Below, piece by piece: positions 15,101 to 21,696 of a stretch of 27,495 nt of DNA; positions within the stretch are counted from its first letter, which is position 1, and each line of letters opens with the position of its first letter. The notes beneath the pieces are model-generated. The model did no database searches. It was not told the origin of the DNA and saw nothing but the letters and a program-made list of their open reading frames with translations. The DNA is taken from positions 1 through 27,495 of the forward strand of contig JAYTMY010000116.1 in the NCBI GenBank assembly GCA_043748535.1, given 5' to 3'. The position numbers and the translations under genes are program-made. This DNA comes from CAMCSH01 sp043748535 (GTDB lineage: Bacteria; Verrucomicrobiota; Lentisphaeria; Lentisphaerales; Lentisphaeraceae).

Positions 15101-15693
15101 GCGACCTTGGCGAGATTGGCGGCGACTTCGCGGGTGACGCGGGCGCTTTTGCGAGCGGGGTCGAGCTCGAGCGGTTTGAGCCAGATGGCTTTGAGGAGGG
15201 CGCGGAACTCCTCCTTCTCCAGGTCGGCGAGTTCGAAGCGGTGGGCGCCTGGGGCTGGGAAGGGCGTGTAGGTGGCGCCGGAGCGGGAGAATTCGGCATA
15301 GATCTCGAAGCGGAAGCCGATATCGACGAGGATGAGGAAGGGCGGGCGGCCTTCGGCGGCGGGGATGGCGCGGGCGTAATTTTCGGCTTGGTTGCGGGCG
15401 GCGAGCATGGCTTCGTCGTAGCCTTGTTTGCGGCCGTCGCGAATCTTCTTGGCTTCGAGGATGAAGGCATCGCGTCGGTAGCAATCGATGCGGCCGGAGG
15501 AGGACGAGCCGTCGCCGTGGCGGAAGGTGACGGGCCGTTCGAAGACATAGGAATTGGCGGCGTCATCGGCTTCGGCGGGGTTGGGCCGGGGCAGATCGAG
15601 GACTTCGCAGAGCTCAGTGGCGAAGAGCTGGGCGTTGGCGAGCTCGGTGCCGGAGGCGCGTTTCCAGCGGGCGATGAAGGTGGTGGGTGTCAT
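12142..15693 (-). CDS. Type IIG restriction-modification enzyme (MmeI-like), N6-adenine methyltransferase/endonuclease
   Basis: A 1183-residue single-chain enzyme that would both methylate adenine and cut DNA at its site. The N-terminal nuclease has a PD-(D/E)XK core (D70 in GRIDCYRRD, then E80-A-K82). A helical linker follows. The methyltransferase has motif I LDPACGSGNFLY (about 393-404) and the catalytic NPPF (about 564-567), typical of N6-adenine enzymes. The target-recognition region is about 620-950, followed by a C-terminal helical region. Start is ATG at 15693: AAGGA lies 6 bp upstream, and residues then begin TPTTFIARWKRA as in MmeI relatives. Two REP-like palindromes sit in frame inside the gene (13694-13761, 12395-12423), and an Ala/Pro/Lys-rich linker near residue 1110 comes from a 9-bp repeat. 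No separate specificity subunit is needed. Whether it is active is unknown. Confidence 0.9.
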   Translation of the reverse strand: MTPTTFIARWKRASGTELANAQLFATELCEVLDLPRPNPAEADDAANSYVFERPVTFRHGDGSSSSGRIDCYRRDAFILEAKKIRDGRKQGYDEAMLAARNQAENYARAIPAAEGRPPFLILVDIGFRFEIYAEFSRSGATYTPFPAPGAHRFELADLEKEEFRALLKAIWLKPLELDPARKSARVTREVAANLAKVAASLEKDGHASEDVSAFLSRCLFCMFAEDVGLLPLHHFEKLLLKWVDDPAKLQFKLAQLWADMDKGSDFSQVFDCAIRKFNGSFFKNPSVLPLSKEQVEILYAAAHADWRQVEPAIFGTLLERALDPAERHALGAHYTPRAYVERLVLPAVIEPLREEWDAVRAAAFLHLEQKEVLAALTELQAFRSRLAQTTVLDPACGSGNFLYVTLEHFKRLEAEILDLIERIHHDFPDVKTPSPLLGIGGDAVDPHQFLGLEINSRAAALAELVLWIGHLQWQYKLKPDAPFYPSPVLRDFKNIQNRDAVLSYDSKELLLDPENGKPLMRWDGLSRKLHPVTAQLVPDESKQIPLYTYSKPRRAEWPQADFIVGNPPFIGGATMRAALGDGYCDSLRLAWKEVPESADFVMYWWHQAAESVRAGKSRRFGFITTNSIKQTFNRRVLEAQMRPPLGARVSTRALKNEEAHVDMRAPRELHLAFAIPDHPWVDAAEGAAVRIAMSVGTLDPRPGKLLCISSEEDHGDAEGYKIELRSTQAHIHPDLSTGADVTQAKALVGNQEVSTPGVKLHGDGFIITEEEALSLGLGEIEGAEKHLRAYRNGKDLAQRPRGVRVIDLFGLDEREVRHQFPAIYQHVLYRVKPERDLNNMASRKKFWWIFGGPNPGLRKMLDGLTRYIATVETTKHRIFQFLDQDILPDNKLVNIAIADAAKLAILSSSAHVLWSLATGSRLGVGNDPVYVKTKCFECFPFPPAGPCEERLRELGEELDATRKKQQEAHPELTLTGMYNVLEKLRSGDELSAKEKKIHDLGLVSLLLQLHDEIDALTLKAYGWDDLIGQRGEVFEQEILSRLAALNAERLEEEAAGKIRYLRPEFQLRAQAGSPGVLPGDAEEDATDANKPAGSRRSQGAKKPKAAAPKTPKAPIIRAWPSTLPEQIKQVGEVIARSGAPLTPEELAAKFTGRGPWKSRLPQILDILESLGKIRRLIDGRVGG
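12351..12377. repeat. Imperfect 9-bp tandem repeat in the type IIG gene
   Basis: Three 9-bp units start with AGGGGCTTT, AGGGGTTTT and AGGGGCTGC. They encode part of the KPKAAAPKTPKAP linker in the C-terminal region of the type IIG enzyme. The unit length is a multiple of three, so copy-number change would alter linker length without breaking the frame. Confidence 0.55.
12395..12423. repeat. Short CTGGGAGCGC-family palindrome in the type IIG gene
   Basis: Two adjacent palindromes: GCTCCCTGGGAGC (12395-12407) and CCGGCT-GCC-AGCCGG (12409-12423). The core CCTGGGAGCGCCGGC matches the repeat at 85-110 and 13694. It lies in frame and encodes residues about 1091-1100 (KPAGSRRSQGAK region), a low-complexity linker. 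Confidence 0.7.
13694..13761. repeat. 68-bp CTGGGAGCGC-family hairpin inside the type IIG gene
   Basis: The outer stem CTGGGAGCGCG (13694-13704) pairs exactly with CGCGCTCCCAG (13751-13761). The inner arms, containing CATGTCCACATG and CGTGTGGACACG, also pair almost fully, so the whole 68 bp is one hairpin. The frame stays open through it and encodes about 23 residues (PLGARVSTRALKNEEAHVDM, then RAPRE) between FNRRVLEAQM and LHLAFAIPDHPW, where MmeI-like proteins are expected to be continuous. Confidence 0.85.
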
Positions 15694-15801
15694 GAGGTAT
15701 CCTTGAAAAAACGAAGAGGTCAAGAAAGTAGCGCGAGGACCGGGCCTCGCGCAGGGATCTGCTTCGGGGTCATCAGGAAATCCAGGAGGCAATCACCTTT
15801 G

Positions 15802-15974
15802 ATCCTAAAAACCGCTGTCGAACATGCTTGAGCTCAACTACAGCTCACCCCAAGGGGGTTTCAGATTTTAGCCCGGGGTTGAGCCGCATCGACGACACCC
15901 TGGGTTGGAAGGGGTTATGAATTCTGACTCTGAAGGGATCGCGGATGGTCCTGGGTTGCTGCGGTTTTTAGGTT
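15802..15974 (-). repeat. 173-bp MITE-like element, copy B (inverted relative to copy A)
   Basis: Ends are ATCCTAAAAACCGCTGTCG at the left and a right end whose complement reads AACCTAAAAACCGCAGCA. Read on the minus strand it aligns along its whole length with 8055-8228, including the nested AACCCAGGGTGTCG...CGATGCGGCTCAACC core. It lies about 110 bp upstream of the type IIG start. Like copy A it has no coding capacity. Confidence 0.9.
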
Positions 15975-16076
15975 GATTGATTTGATGCTCAACCCCATAG
16001 TCTCCCAGTCGTTCAAATGAGACAAAAGATGTCGCATTTGTGCATGAGCGGAGATTGAACGAAAAATCGAGGATTG

Positions 16077-16144
16077 GCCACAAAAAGCACAAAGAACACA
16101 GAGGGCTTCAGACTTCTTTTTGTGCTCTTTGTGTTTTTTGTGGC
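16077..16144. repeat. CACAAA-type inverted repeat
   Basis: GCCACAAAAAGCACAAAGAA (from 16077, 24-bp arm) and its near-complement at 16121-16144 match at 22 of 24 positions across a 20-bp loop. It is analogous to the CACGAA block at 7859-8012. The 657-bp gap between the type IIG and trmO starts (15694-16350) holds this hairpin, the MITE at 15802-15974 and the repeat at 16201-16253; I see no gene in it. Confidence 0.8.
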
Positions 16145-16200
16145 GAGTCAGCTGTCGTTCATTTTGGTTCCGGCTTGGCCGGGATAGGGCAAAGCAAAAA

Positions 16201-16253
16201 GTGCCAACGCGTTCCCAATGATGTCGTGCGGCGGGTCAGAAAGTCTGAATTTA
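16201..16253 (+). repeat. Solo end of the GCGGGTCAGGAAGTCTGAA repeat family
   Basis: This 53-bp stretch (GTGCC...TTCCCAA...TGTCGTGCGGCGGGTCAG, then AAAGTCTGAATTTA) matches 17290-17343, the right end of the full element downstream of trmO, with few differences. No matching left end is visible upstream, so it is a solo or degraded copy. It lies about 100 bp before the trmO start. Confidence 0.75.
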
Positions 16254-16336
16254 GGTGATTTAGCCGGATTAGACAAAATTTGCAGTGTTCGTGGTGATGG
16301 CAGTGATGAATCGGGCATCTTTATTCCCAAAGACTC

Positions 16337-16343
16337 AAAGGAG
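16337..16343 (+). promoter_or_regulatory. Ribosome binding site of trmO
   Basis: AAAGGAG lies 4 bp before the ATG at 16348 and 7 bp before the ATG at 16351. The 7-bp spacing favours 16351 and rules out the earlier in-frame ATG near 16285, which has no such site. Confidence 0.7.
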
Positions 16344-16350
16344 AGTGATG

Positions 16351-17142
16351 ATGCTTAGCTGGAATTTTATTCCCATCGGCTTTTTCCGCGGCGCCGTCAC
16401 CGATGCCGCCGCCGCTCCCCGTCAAGGCGCGGCGGCCCCCGGTGCCCGTGGCTTCATTCAACTCCACTCCGGCAAAGGCTATGAAGCCGCCCTCGCCGAT
16501 CTTGCCGGCTTCGAGCGGCTCTGGCTGGTCTTTGTCTTCGATCAGGCCCAGGGATGGAAGCCGAGGGTCCAACCTCCTCGCGGCGGCGGCAAACGGGGCC
16601 TCTTCGCCACCCGTTCCCCGCATCGACCCAATCCCATCGGCCTGAGTTGCGTTCGGCTTGTCGGCATCGACGGCCTGCGGCTCGAAATCGCCGAGTGCGA
16701 TCTGCTCGACGGCTCGCCGATCCTCGACATCAAACCCTATTTGCCTTATGCCGACGCCTTTCCCACCGCCGCCGCGGGATGGACCGATGGCCTCGATCAT
16801 TCGCCCTGGACAGTCCTTTCTTCGTCCTTGATTCAAACTCAATTCACCTGGCTCGCCACCGCCGGCTGTGCCTGGGATATCGATGCCTTGTCGCTCGCCA
16901 TGCTCAGCGAAGATCCGACGCCCGAAGGACGGCACCGCATCCGCGCCCTCGACGGCGATTTCTTCGACCTAGCAGTGAAGACTTGGCGGCTCCGCTACCG
17001 TCTCGATCCCGCGGCCCGCCAGGTCGAGCGACTCAGCCTCGGCAGCGGTTACAGCGACGCAGCCCTTGCTGGTGACGAAGAATCCCGTTGGGGCGATCAC
17101 GCGCTTCATCGCCGCTTCCTAAGTCAGTTTCAGACTTCCTGA
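16351..17142 (+). CDS. trmO: tRNA (N6-threonylcarbamoyladenosine-37) N6-methyltransferase
   Basis: A 263-residue TsaA/YaeB-family enzyme that uses S-adenosylmethionine to methylate t6A37 of threonine tRNAs. Family marks in order: IPIGFFRGAVTD at the N-terminus, GFIQLHSGKGYEAAL, LAGFERLWLVFVFDQ, the signature GLFATRSPHRPNPIGLSCVR (about residues 89-108), LLDGSPILDIKPYLPYADA and the C-terminal WGDHALHRRFL. The SAM fold is a six-stranded beta barrel, not a Rossmann fold. A preceding ATG in the same frame at 16348 is the alternative start. The last residues (QTS) and the stop codon lie inside the terminal repeat of the element at 17129-17338, so insertion of that element may have set the C-terminus. 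Flanked on both sides by ends of the same repeat family. Confidence 0.92.
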   Translation: MLSWNFIPIGFFRGAVTDAAAAPRQGAAAPGARGFIQLHSGKGYEAALADLAGFERLWLVFVFDQAQGWKPRVQPPRGGGKRGLFATRSPHRPNPIGLSCVRLVGIDGLRLEIAECDLLDGSPILDIKPYLPYADAFPTAAAGWTDGLDHSPWTVLSSSLIQTQFTWLATAGCAWDIDALSLAMLSEDPTPEGRHRIRALDGDFFDLAVKTWRLRYRLDPAARQVERLSLGSGYSDAALAGDEESRWGDHALHRRFLSQFQTS

Positions 17143-17338
17143 CCCGCAGCGGGAGATTTTTGGGAAGCCGAGGGCACCTGCTCGATGCTCAACCCAAGGG
17201 GGTTTCGTCTCGTTCCGTGCGGCCGGGGAGCACCAGCGGGCCGAAACCCCCGGGCTGGCAGATGCAACCCCTTCGGGGTAAAACCGAGGGTGCCAGTGGC
17301 TTCCCAATTCTGTCGTGCGGCGGGTCAGGAAGTCTGAA
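17129..17338. repeat. 210-bp element with 19-bp perfect terminal inverted repeats
   Basis: TTCAGACTTCCTGACCCGC (17129-17147) is the exact reverse complement of 17320-17338. Inside, TTGGGAAGCCGAGGGCACC (17160-17178) faces 17289-17307, and smaller palindromes around AAGGGGG/CCCCC and CCCCTTCGGGG fill the centre. The left terminal repeat overlaps the end of trmO and contains its stop codon. It occupies most of the 268-bp gap between the convergent trmO and proS genes. Confidence 0.9.
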
Positions 17339-17352
17339 CTTAAGCTCAACGT

Positions 17353-17388
17353 CAAGAAGAATCCCCCGCAGCCGAAGCCGCGGGGGAT
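17353..17388 (-). terminator. Rho-independent terminator of proS (possibly bidirectional)
   Basis: A 9-bp stem, ATCCCCCGC (17361-17369) with GCGGGGGAT (17380-17388), is followed on the minus strand by TCTTCTTG, a U-rich tail. It lies 22 bp past the proS stop. On the plus strand GATTTTTG follows the stem, so it could also stop transcripts from trmO. Confidence 0.8.
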
Positions 17389-17410
17389 GATTTTTGCGTT
17401 GACCGCAAGA

Positions 17411-19144
17411 TCAGGCGCGAGCCAACTCGTCCTTGATCCGGCAGGTGAGCTCGAGGACGGCGGTGATCTTGCTCATGATGACGCTGTCTTTCTGGCCGCG
17501 GATCTTGAACTCGTAGCCGCCTTGTTCAAGCGACTTGGGCGAGATGATCAGGCGGTAGGGAATGCCAATCAGATCGGCGTCGGCGAAGGCGAAGCCGGCC
17601 TTGGGGTCGCGGTCGTCGAAGAGAACTTCGATGCCGGCCTCGGTGAACTCTTTGTAGAGGGCTTCGGCTTCAGCCGAGACTTCCGCTTTGCCGCTGGCGA
17701 GGCCGATGATGTGGAGCTGGAAGGGAGCGATCGCCAGGGGCCAGATCGGGCCGTACTGGTCGTGGCACTGCTCGACCACCGAGGCCATGGCGCGTCCGAC
17801 GCCGATACCGTAGCAGCCCATGATCGCCGGTTGCGACTTGCCGTTCTGGTCGAGATAGTTGACGCCCATGGCTTTCGAGTAGCGGGTGCCGAGCTTGAAG
17901 ATGTTGCCGATCTCGATGCCTTTGGCCATCAACAGGGGGGCGCCGGTGATGGGGCAGGGATCGCCCTCGCGCACCGAGGCGATGTCGATGACTTCGCCCC
18001 AGCCGGTGTCGCGGCCGTGGTTGTAGTTGATGTAGTGGAGATCTTCGGCGTTGGCACCGGCGACGAGGTTGCTCGACTTGGCGACGGTGGGGTCGACGAT
18101 CATGCGGCACTTGGTCTTGTCGATACCCACCGGCGAGGCGTAGCCGGGGACGGCGCCGCAGGCGAGGATCTGATCGTCGTGGGCGGGGTAGAGCGACTTG
18201 ACTTTCAGGTGATTCTGCAGCTTGGTCTCGTTGACTTCGAGGTCGCCGCGGATGAGGACGAGGATGACCTTGTTGGCGTAGCCTTTGTCCTCGGAACCGA
18301 AGAACACCGCCTTGCAGGTGTCGCTGGGGCTGACCTTGAGGAAACTGGAGACTTCGTCGATGGTTTTCTGGCCGGGAGTGCTGACTTTCTCGAGCTCAAG
18401 TTGAGCTTCGCTCTTGATGACGAAGGGCGACTTGGCGATCTCGCGGTTGGCCTTGTAGCTGCGGCAGGGCGAGAAGAAGATGGTGTCTTCGCCGATGTCG
18501 GAAACCGCCATGAATTCGTGGGCGCCGGTGCCGCCGATCATGCCGGTGTCGGAGGCGATGGAAAGTGTGTTGGTCATGCCGAGGCGGGCGAAGATGCGCT
18601 CATAGGCGCCGTGGACACGCTCGTAGTAGGCGTTCAGGCACTCGTCCGAGGCGTGGAAGGAATAGGCGTCTTTCATGGTGAATTCGCGAACGCGGATGAG
18701 GCCGGCGCGGGGGCGCGCTTCGTCGCGATACTTGGTCTGCAGGTGATAGACCGAAGCGGGCAGCTGTTTGTAGCTGGTGATCTCAGTTCGGGCCATGTGG
18801 CAGACCGCTTCTTCGTGGGTCATGGCCAGGACCATGTCCTTCTGGTTGCGGTCCTTGAAACGCAACAGGGTGGCGTCGACCGAGTCGAGACGACCGGATT
18901 CCTGCCAGATGTCGGCGGGGTTGACCACCGGCATCAGCATTTCCTGCGAGTCGACACCGTCCATTTCCTGACGGATGATCTTTTCGATCTTATTGATGAC
19001 CCGTTTACCGAGGGGAAGCAGGGTGTAGATACCGGTCGAGAGGGGGCGGACATAGCCGCCGCGCATCATGAAGATATGGGAGGCTGAGGTGGCGTCTTTG
19101 GGAGCGTCTTTGATGCGTTGGCCGATGAGTTTTGAGAGGCGCAT
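17411..19144 (-). CDS. proS: Prolyl-tRNA synthetase (bacterial type, with editing domain)
   Basis: Charges tRNA-Pro with proline. The 577 residues match the bacterial ProS form. Class II motifs are visible: the motif 1 region RGGYVRPLSTGIYTLLPLG (29-47), the TMTHEE-like segment LAMTHEEAV (106-114), motif 2 YRDEARPRAGLIRVREFTMK (139-158) and motif 3 GCYGIGVGRAMASVVEQ (443-459). Between motifs 2 and 3 lies the editing (INS) domain, about residues 235-390, which clears mischarged Ala-tRNA-Pro. The C-terminal anticodon-binding domain begins near 475 (LAIAPFQLHIIG). The ATG at 19144 has AGGAAA upstream at correct spacing. Convergent with trmO and ended by a hairpin terminator. The 206-bp gap upstream (19145-19350) should contain the promoter, but no clear boxes are visible. 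Confidence 0.97.
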   Translation of the reverse strand: MRLSKLIGQRIKDAPKDATSASHIFMMRGGYVRPLSTGIYTLLPLGKRVINKIEKIIRQEMDGVDSQEMLMPVVNPADIWQESGRLDSVDATLLRFKDRNQKDMVLAMTHEEAVCHMARTEITSYKQLPASVYHLQTKYRDEARPRAGLIRVREFTMKDAYSFHASDECLNAYYERVHGAYERIFARLGMTNTLSIASDTGMIGGTGAHEFMAVSDIGEDTIFFSPCRSYKANREIAKSPFVIKSEAQLELEKVSTPGQKTIDEVSSFLKVSPSDTCKAVFFGSEDKGYANKVILVLIRGDLEVNETKLQNHLKVKSLYPAHDDQILACGAVPGYASPVGIDKTKCRMIVDPTVAKSSNLVAGANAEDLHYINYNHGRDTGWGEVIDIASVREGDPCPITGAPLLMAKGIEIGNIFKLGTRYSKAMGVNYLDQNGKSQPAIMGCYGIGVGRAMASVVEQCHDQYGPIWPLAIAPFQLHIIGLASGKAEVSAEAEALYKEFTEAGIEVLFDDRDPKAGFAFADADLIGIPYRLIISPKSLEQGGYEFKIRGQKDSVIMSKITAVLELTCRIKDELARA

Positions 19145-19350
19145 GGGGATTTCCTAGCGGGTTGGGTTGATTTCAAAAGCCGGCCAAGATAATCCCTCGC
19201 GGCGATTCGGGAAGACGCAGTTCCTCACAGCCGCTTATTTGTTCGCCTAGTCGAGCGATGGGATGAACGCCAGCGTTTTCCGGAAATCTTGATTCCTCAA
19301 GCAGCTCCCACCCGAGCCCATTCGGAGTCAAATCGCGGATTTCACGAGTT

Positions 19351-21504
19351 TCAAGGTTTGCCGGGACTTGCCGGTTTCAGCGCCATTTCCAGGGCTTGGC
19401 GGGTTTCGGGACTATCCTCAAGCTGCAAGGATTTTCGCAGGGTTTTCAGAGCTTCGTCGCGCTGCCCCATTTGCAGCAGCAGGAGGCCGAGGTTGTAGAG
19501 CAGGCGGGGCTGGTTCGGCGCCAGTTTATCGGCCGCTTGGAAGGCGTCGCAGGCAGCCTTTTTATCACCCTTTTCCGCGAGCAGCAAGGCGAGGGAGTAT
19601 TGCAAATCGGGATTGGCGGGTTCGAGCTTGATGGCGGAGCGGAAGGCGGTTGCGGCATCACCGGATTGGCCGATGGCGTGATAGAATCGAGCCAGATTCT
19701 CGTAGCCACCAGCGGAGTTGTCCCAGGTCGCGGCACGTTTCATCCACATCTCGGCCTCGCCGAGACGGCCTTGGCTGCGCAGGTAGTCCGATTGCCGCAG
19801 AGCCCCAGGCGGCTGGTCGCGGATCCACAACAATTGCGTCTCAATGTCGCGGCGTTCCGGGGCATTTTCCGGCAGTTCGGAAAGCAAGGCCCAAGCCGCA
19901 TCGAGGCGGACCATTTTGCTCGCATCCTTGAGCAGAGGACGGATGAGATCATGGCCTCCAGGAGCCGACACAAGACCGCGGATGCCGGCAGAACGGACCA
20001 GGGGATGGGGATGGCTGAGCGCTTCGCGGAAGACGACTTGCACCGCGTCATCCGCAGCGGCGGGAATGAGAAGAGTAAGCAAGACCGAACGCCAAGCGGG
20101 GATATTCTCGCTCTTCAAGGCAGTCAAGAGACCTGGCACCATCCGAGGATGAAAATCCCGGCCGTCCTTGACCGCCGCGGCGCGTTGACGATCGAAGAGG
20201 CGTTTGGGGGAATTGAAGCCGGGGCGTTTCTTGACTTCGGCAAGGGCCCAATCGACCGATTTGTCGGTGTGGCAGCGGTTGCAGGCGTTGGGAACGCCAA
20301 GGTCTTTGCTCATCTGCGGATCAGGGCAGGTGAAACCGTGGTCGCGACGGGGATCGCGGACCATGTATTTGGTTTCCGGCATGTGGCAGTTGACGCAGAG
20401 ATTGCCGGCAGACCCGGTGCCATGACCGGAGTGTTTTAGCGGGTCGATGGTCTGGGCCCCCATTTGCGGCGTCGGGCCATGGCATTGCAGGCAGAGGGAG
20501 TTGTCGGAACTGGGCAACCGAGTCTTGCCGGAGTGCGGATCGTGGCAATGCAAGCACTGGACCCCGGCATTATGCATCCGGCTCATCAGGAAAGAGCCAT
20601 ATTCGAAGTCTTCATCGAGGATCTGGCCGTCGACATGATAGACCCCGGGGAGATCCGCCAGGACAGGGCGATGAGCATCAAAAAAGTTCTGGCCTGCTTT
20701 GGGATCGCCATCAAAAACTTCGCGGCGCGAGTGGCAGGAAGCGCAGGTCTGAGTGCTGAGGGCGAAGTCGCCTTTCATTGATAGGGGTTTGCTGGTGGGG
20801 TTTTTCAGGTGGGCCTCGAGACCTTCATGGCAGCGGGCGCAAGAGATGCCGAGCTCAGCGGCGCGAGTGTCGAAGGTGTCCTTGTCGCCATCATAACCTT
20901 TGACGAAGCCAGTGGTGTGGCATTCGAGGCACTGCGTGTTCGAGCACATGCCGCGGTTGAGCCAGTGGCCCCACTCCTCCGGCTGGCGGTCCTGGCCTTC
21001 ATAGACGTCGAACCATTCACGTTTCTCAGTATCAAGCGCCATGCCCACCGCCTGCAGTCGCCCACCTGGATAAGGGGCGAGATATTGCACCAGAGGAGTG
21101 ACGCCGATCACCAGTTTGCCTTCGCTATCCCACTTGCGGCCATCTTTGTGCTTTGTGTCGAGGCGGAAAAGCCCATTGACCAAGTGCATTTTGCTGATGA
21201 AGGACTGGTGATTCAACACCTGCGCAGGAGCAAAGGCAGCCTGGTCTTTTTTCGGGTCGACGCGGCGCAGGGCGTGAGCATGTTGCGATCCGATCCAGGA
21301 ATTGAACTCCTTGGCATGGCATTTGGCGCATAACAAAGCCGCACCATCGGGAGCCTCGGGAGCATCAAGAATGGCGGGATGTTTAGCGATGGCGACAGCA
21401 AGCGGCGCCGGTGCTGGTGCAGGAGCCAGCGCAGCCGGGTCGGCCTTCTCCTTGCGGGCACTGAGAAAGAGCAAGGCGAGGACAAAAAAGCTGAAAATAC
21501 GCAT
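19351..21504 (-). CDS. Exported octaheme cytochrome c with C-terminal HEAT and TPR repeats
   Basis: A 717-residue exported protein: signal peptide (MRIFSFFVLALLFLS), an Ala/Pro-rich spacer, then eight c-type haem sites CXXCH at 59, 192, 222, 254, 317, 338, 370 and 408 (CAKCH, CLECH, CARCH, CASCH, CLHCH, CLQCH, CVNCH, CNRCH). Many additional His residues can serve as distal ligands. HEAT-like repeats (about 485-545, HPHPLVRSAGIRGLV and DASKMVRLDAAWALL) and TPR repeats (about 595-710) follow. It resembles the cytochrome c-554/octaheme superfamily and the DmsE-like multiheme group. Periplasmic electron transfer is likely; any catalytic role, such as nitrite or hydroxylamine chemistry, is not supported by a visible active-site motif (no CXXCK). 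The TPR part probably docks a partner. Ribosome site AGGAAA precedes the ATG. Divergent from the esterase gene. Confidence 0.88.
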   Translation of the reverse strand: MRIFSFFVLALLFLSARKEKADPAALAPAPAPAPLAVAIAKHPAILDAPEAPDGAALLCAKCHAKEFNSWIGSQHAHALRRVDPKKDQAAFAPAQVLNHQSFISKMHLVNGLFRLDTKHKDGRKWDSEGKLVIGVTPLVQYLAPYPGGRLQAVGMALDTEKREWFDVYEGQDRQPEEWGHWLNRGMCSNTQCLECHTTGFVKGYDGDKDTFDTRAAELGISCARCHEGLEAHLKNPTSKPLSMKGDFALSTQTCASCHSRREVFDGDPKAGQNFFDAHRPVLADLPGVYHVDGQILDEDFEYGSFLMSRMHNAGVQCLHCHDPHSGKTRLPSSDNSLCLQCHGPTPQMGAQTIDPLKHSGHGTGSAGNLCVNCHMPETKYMVRDPRRDHGFTCPDPQMSKDLGVPNACNRCHTDKSVDWALAEVKKRPGFNSPKRLFDRQRAAAVKDGRDFHPRMVPGLLTALKSENIPAWRSVLLTLLIPAAADDAVQVVFREALSHPHPLVRSAGIRGLVSAPGGHDLIRPLLKDASKMVRLDAAWALLSELPENAPERRDIETQLLWIRDQPPGALRQSDYLRSQGRLGEAEMWMKRAATWDNSAGGYENLARFYHAIGQSGDAATAFRSAIKLEPANPDLQYSLALLLAEKGDKKAACDAFQAADKLAPNQPRLLYNLGLLLLQMGQRDEALKTLRKSLQLEDSPETRQALEMALKPASPGKP

Positions 21505-21696
21505 GAGTTTTCCTAAAAAATATCCGGTTATTCTGCCAAGCTAGCATGACTAAGTTGAGATGCCAAAGAAGCCTTGTCCTAAAGAATCCGGATCTCCTCA
21601 AATGATACGCGAATAGAAAGCTCGAAAAAACCTATCTTTTCGGAACCAATCAGAGAACCAACCGTCCCAGACTCAGTCAACCCGGAGAAAATTCAC

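Noticed and set aside
16040..16258. 72-residue plus-strand frame upstream of trmO
   Set aside because: It translates the CACAAA inverted repeat and a MITE-family end; typical spurious product.
19145..19350. Possible small gene or RNA between proS and the cytochrome gene
   Set aside because: No open frame with a ribosome site, no strong hairpin and no tRNA-like fold seen; probably the proS promoter region.
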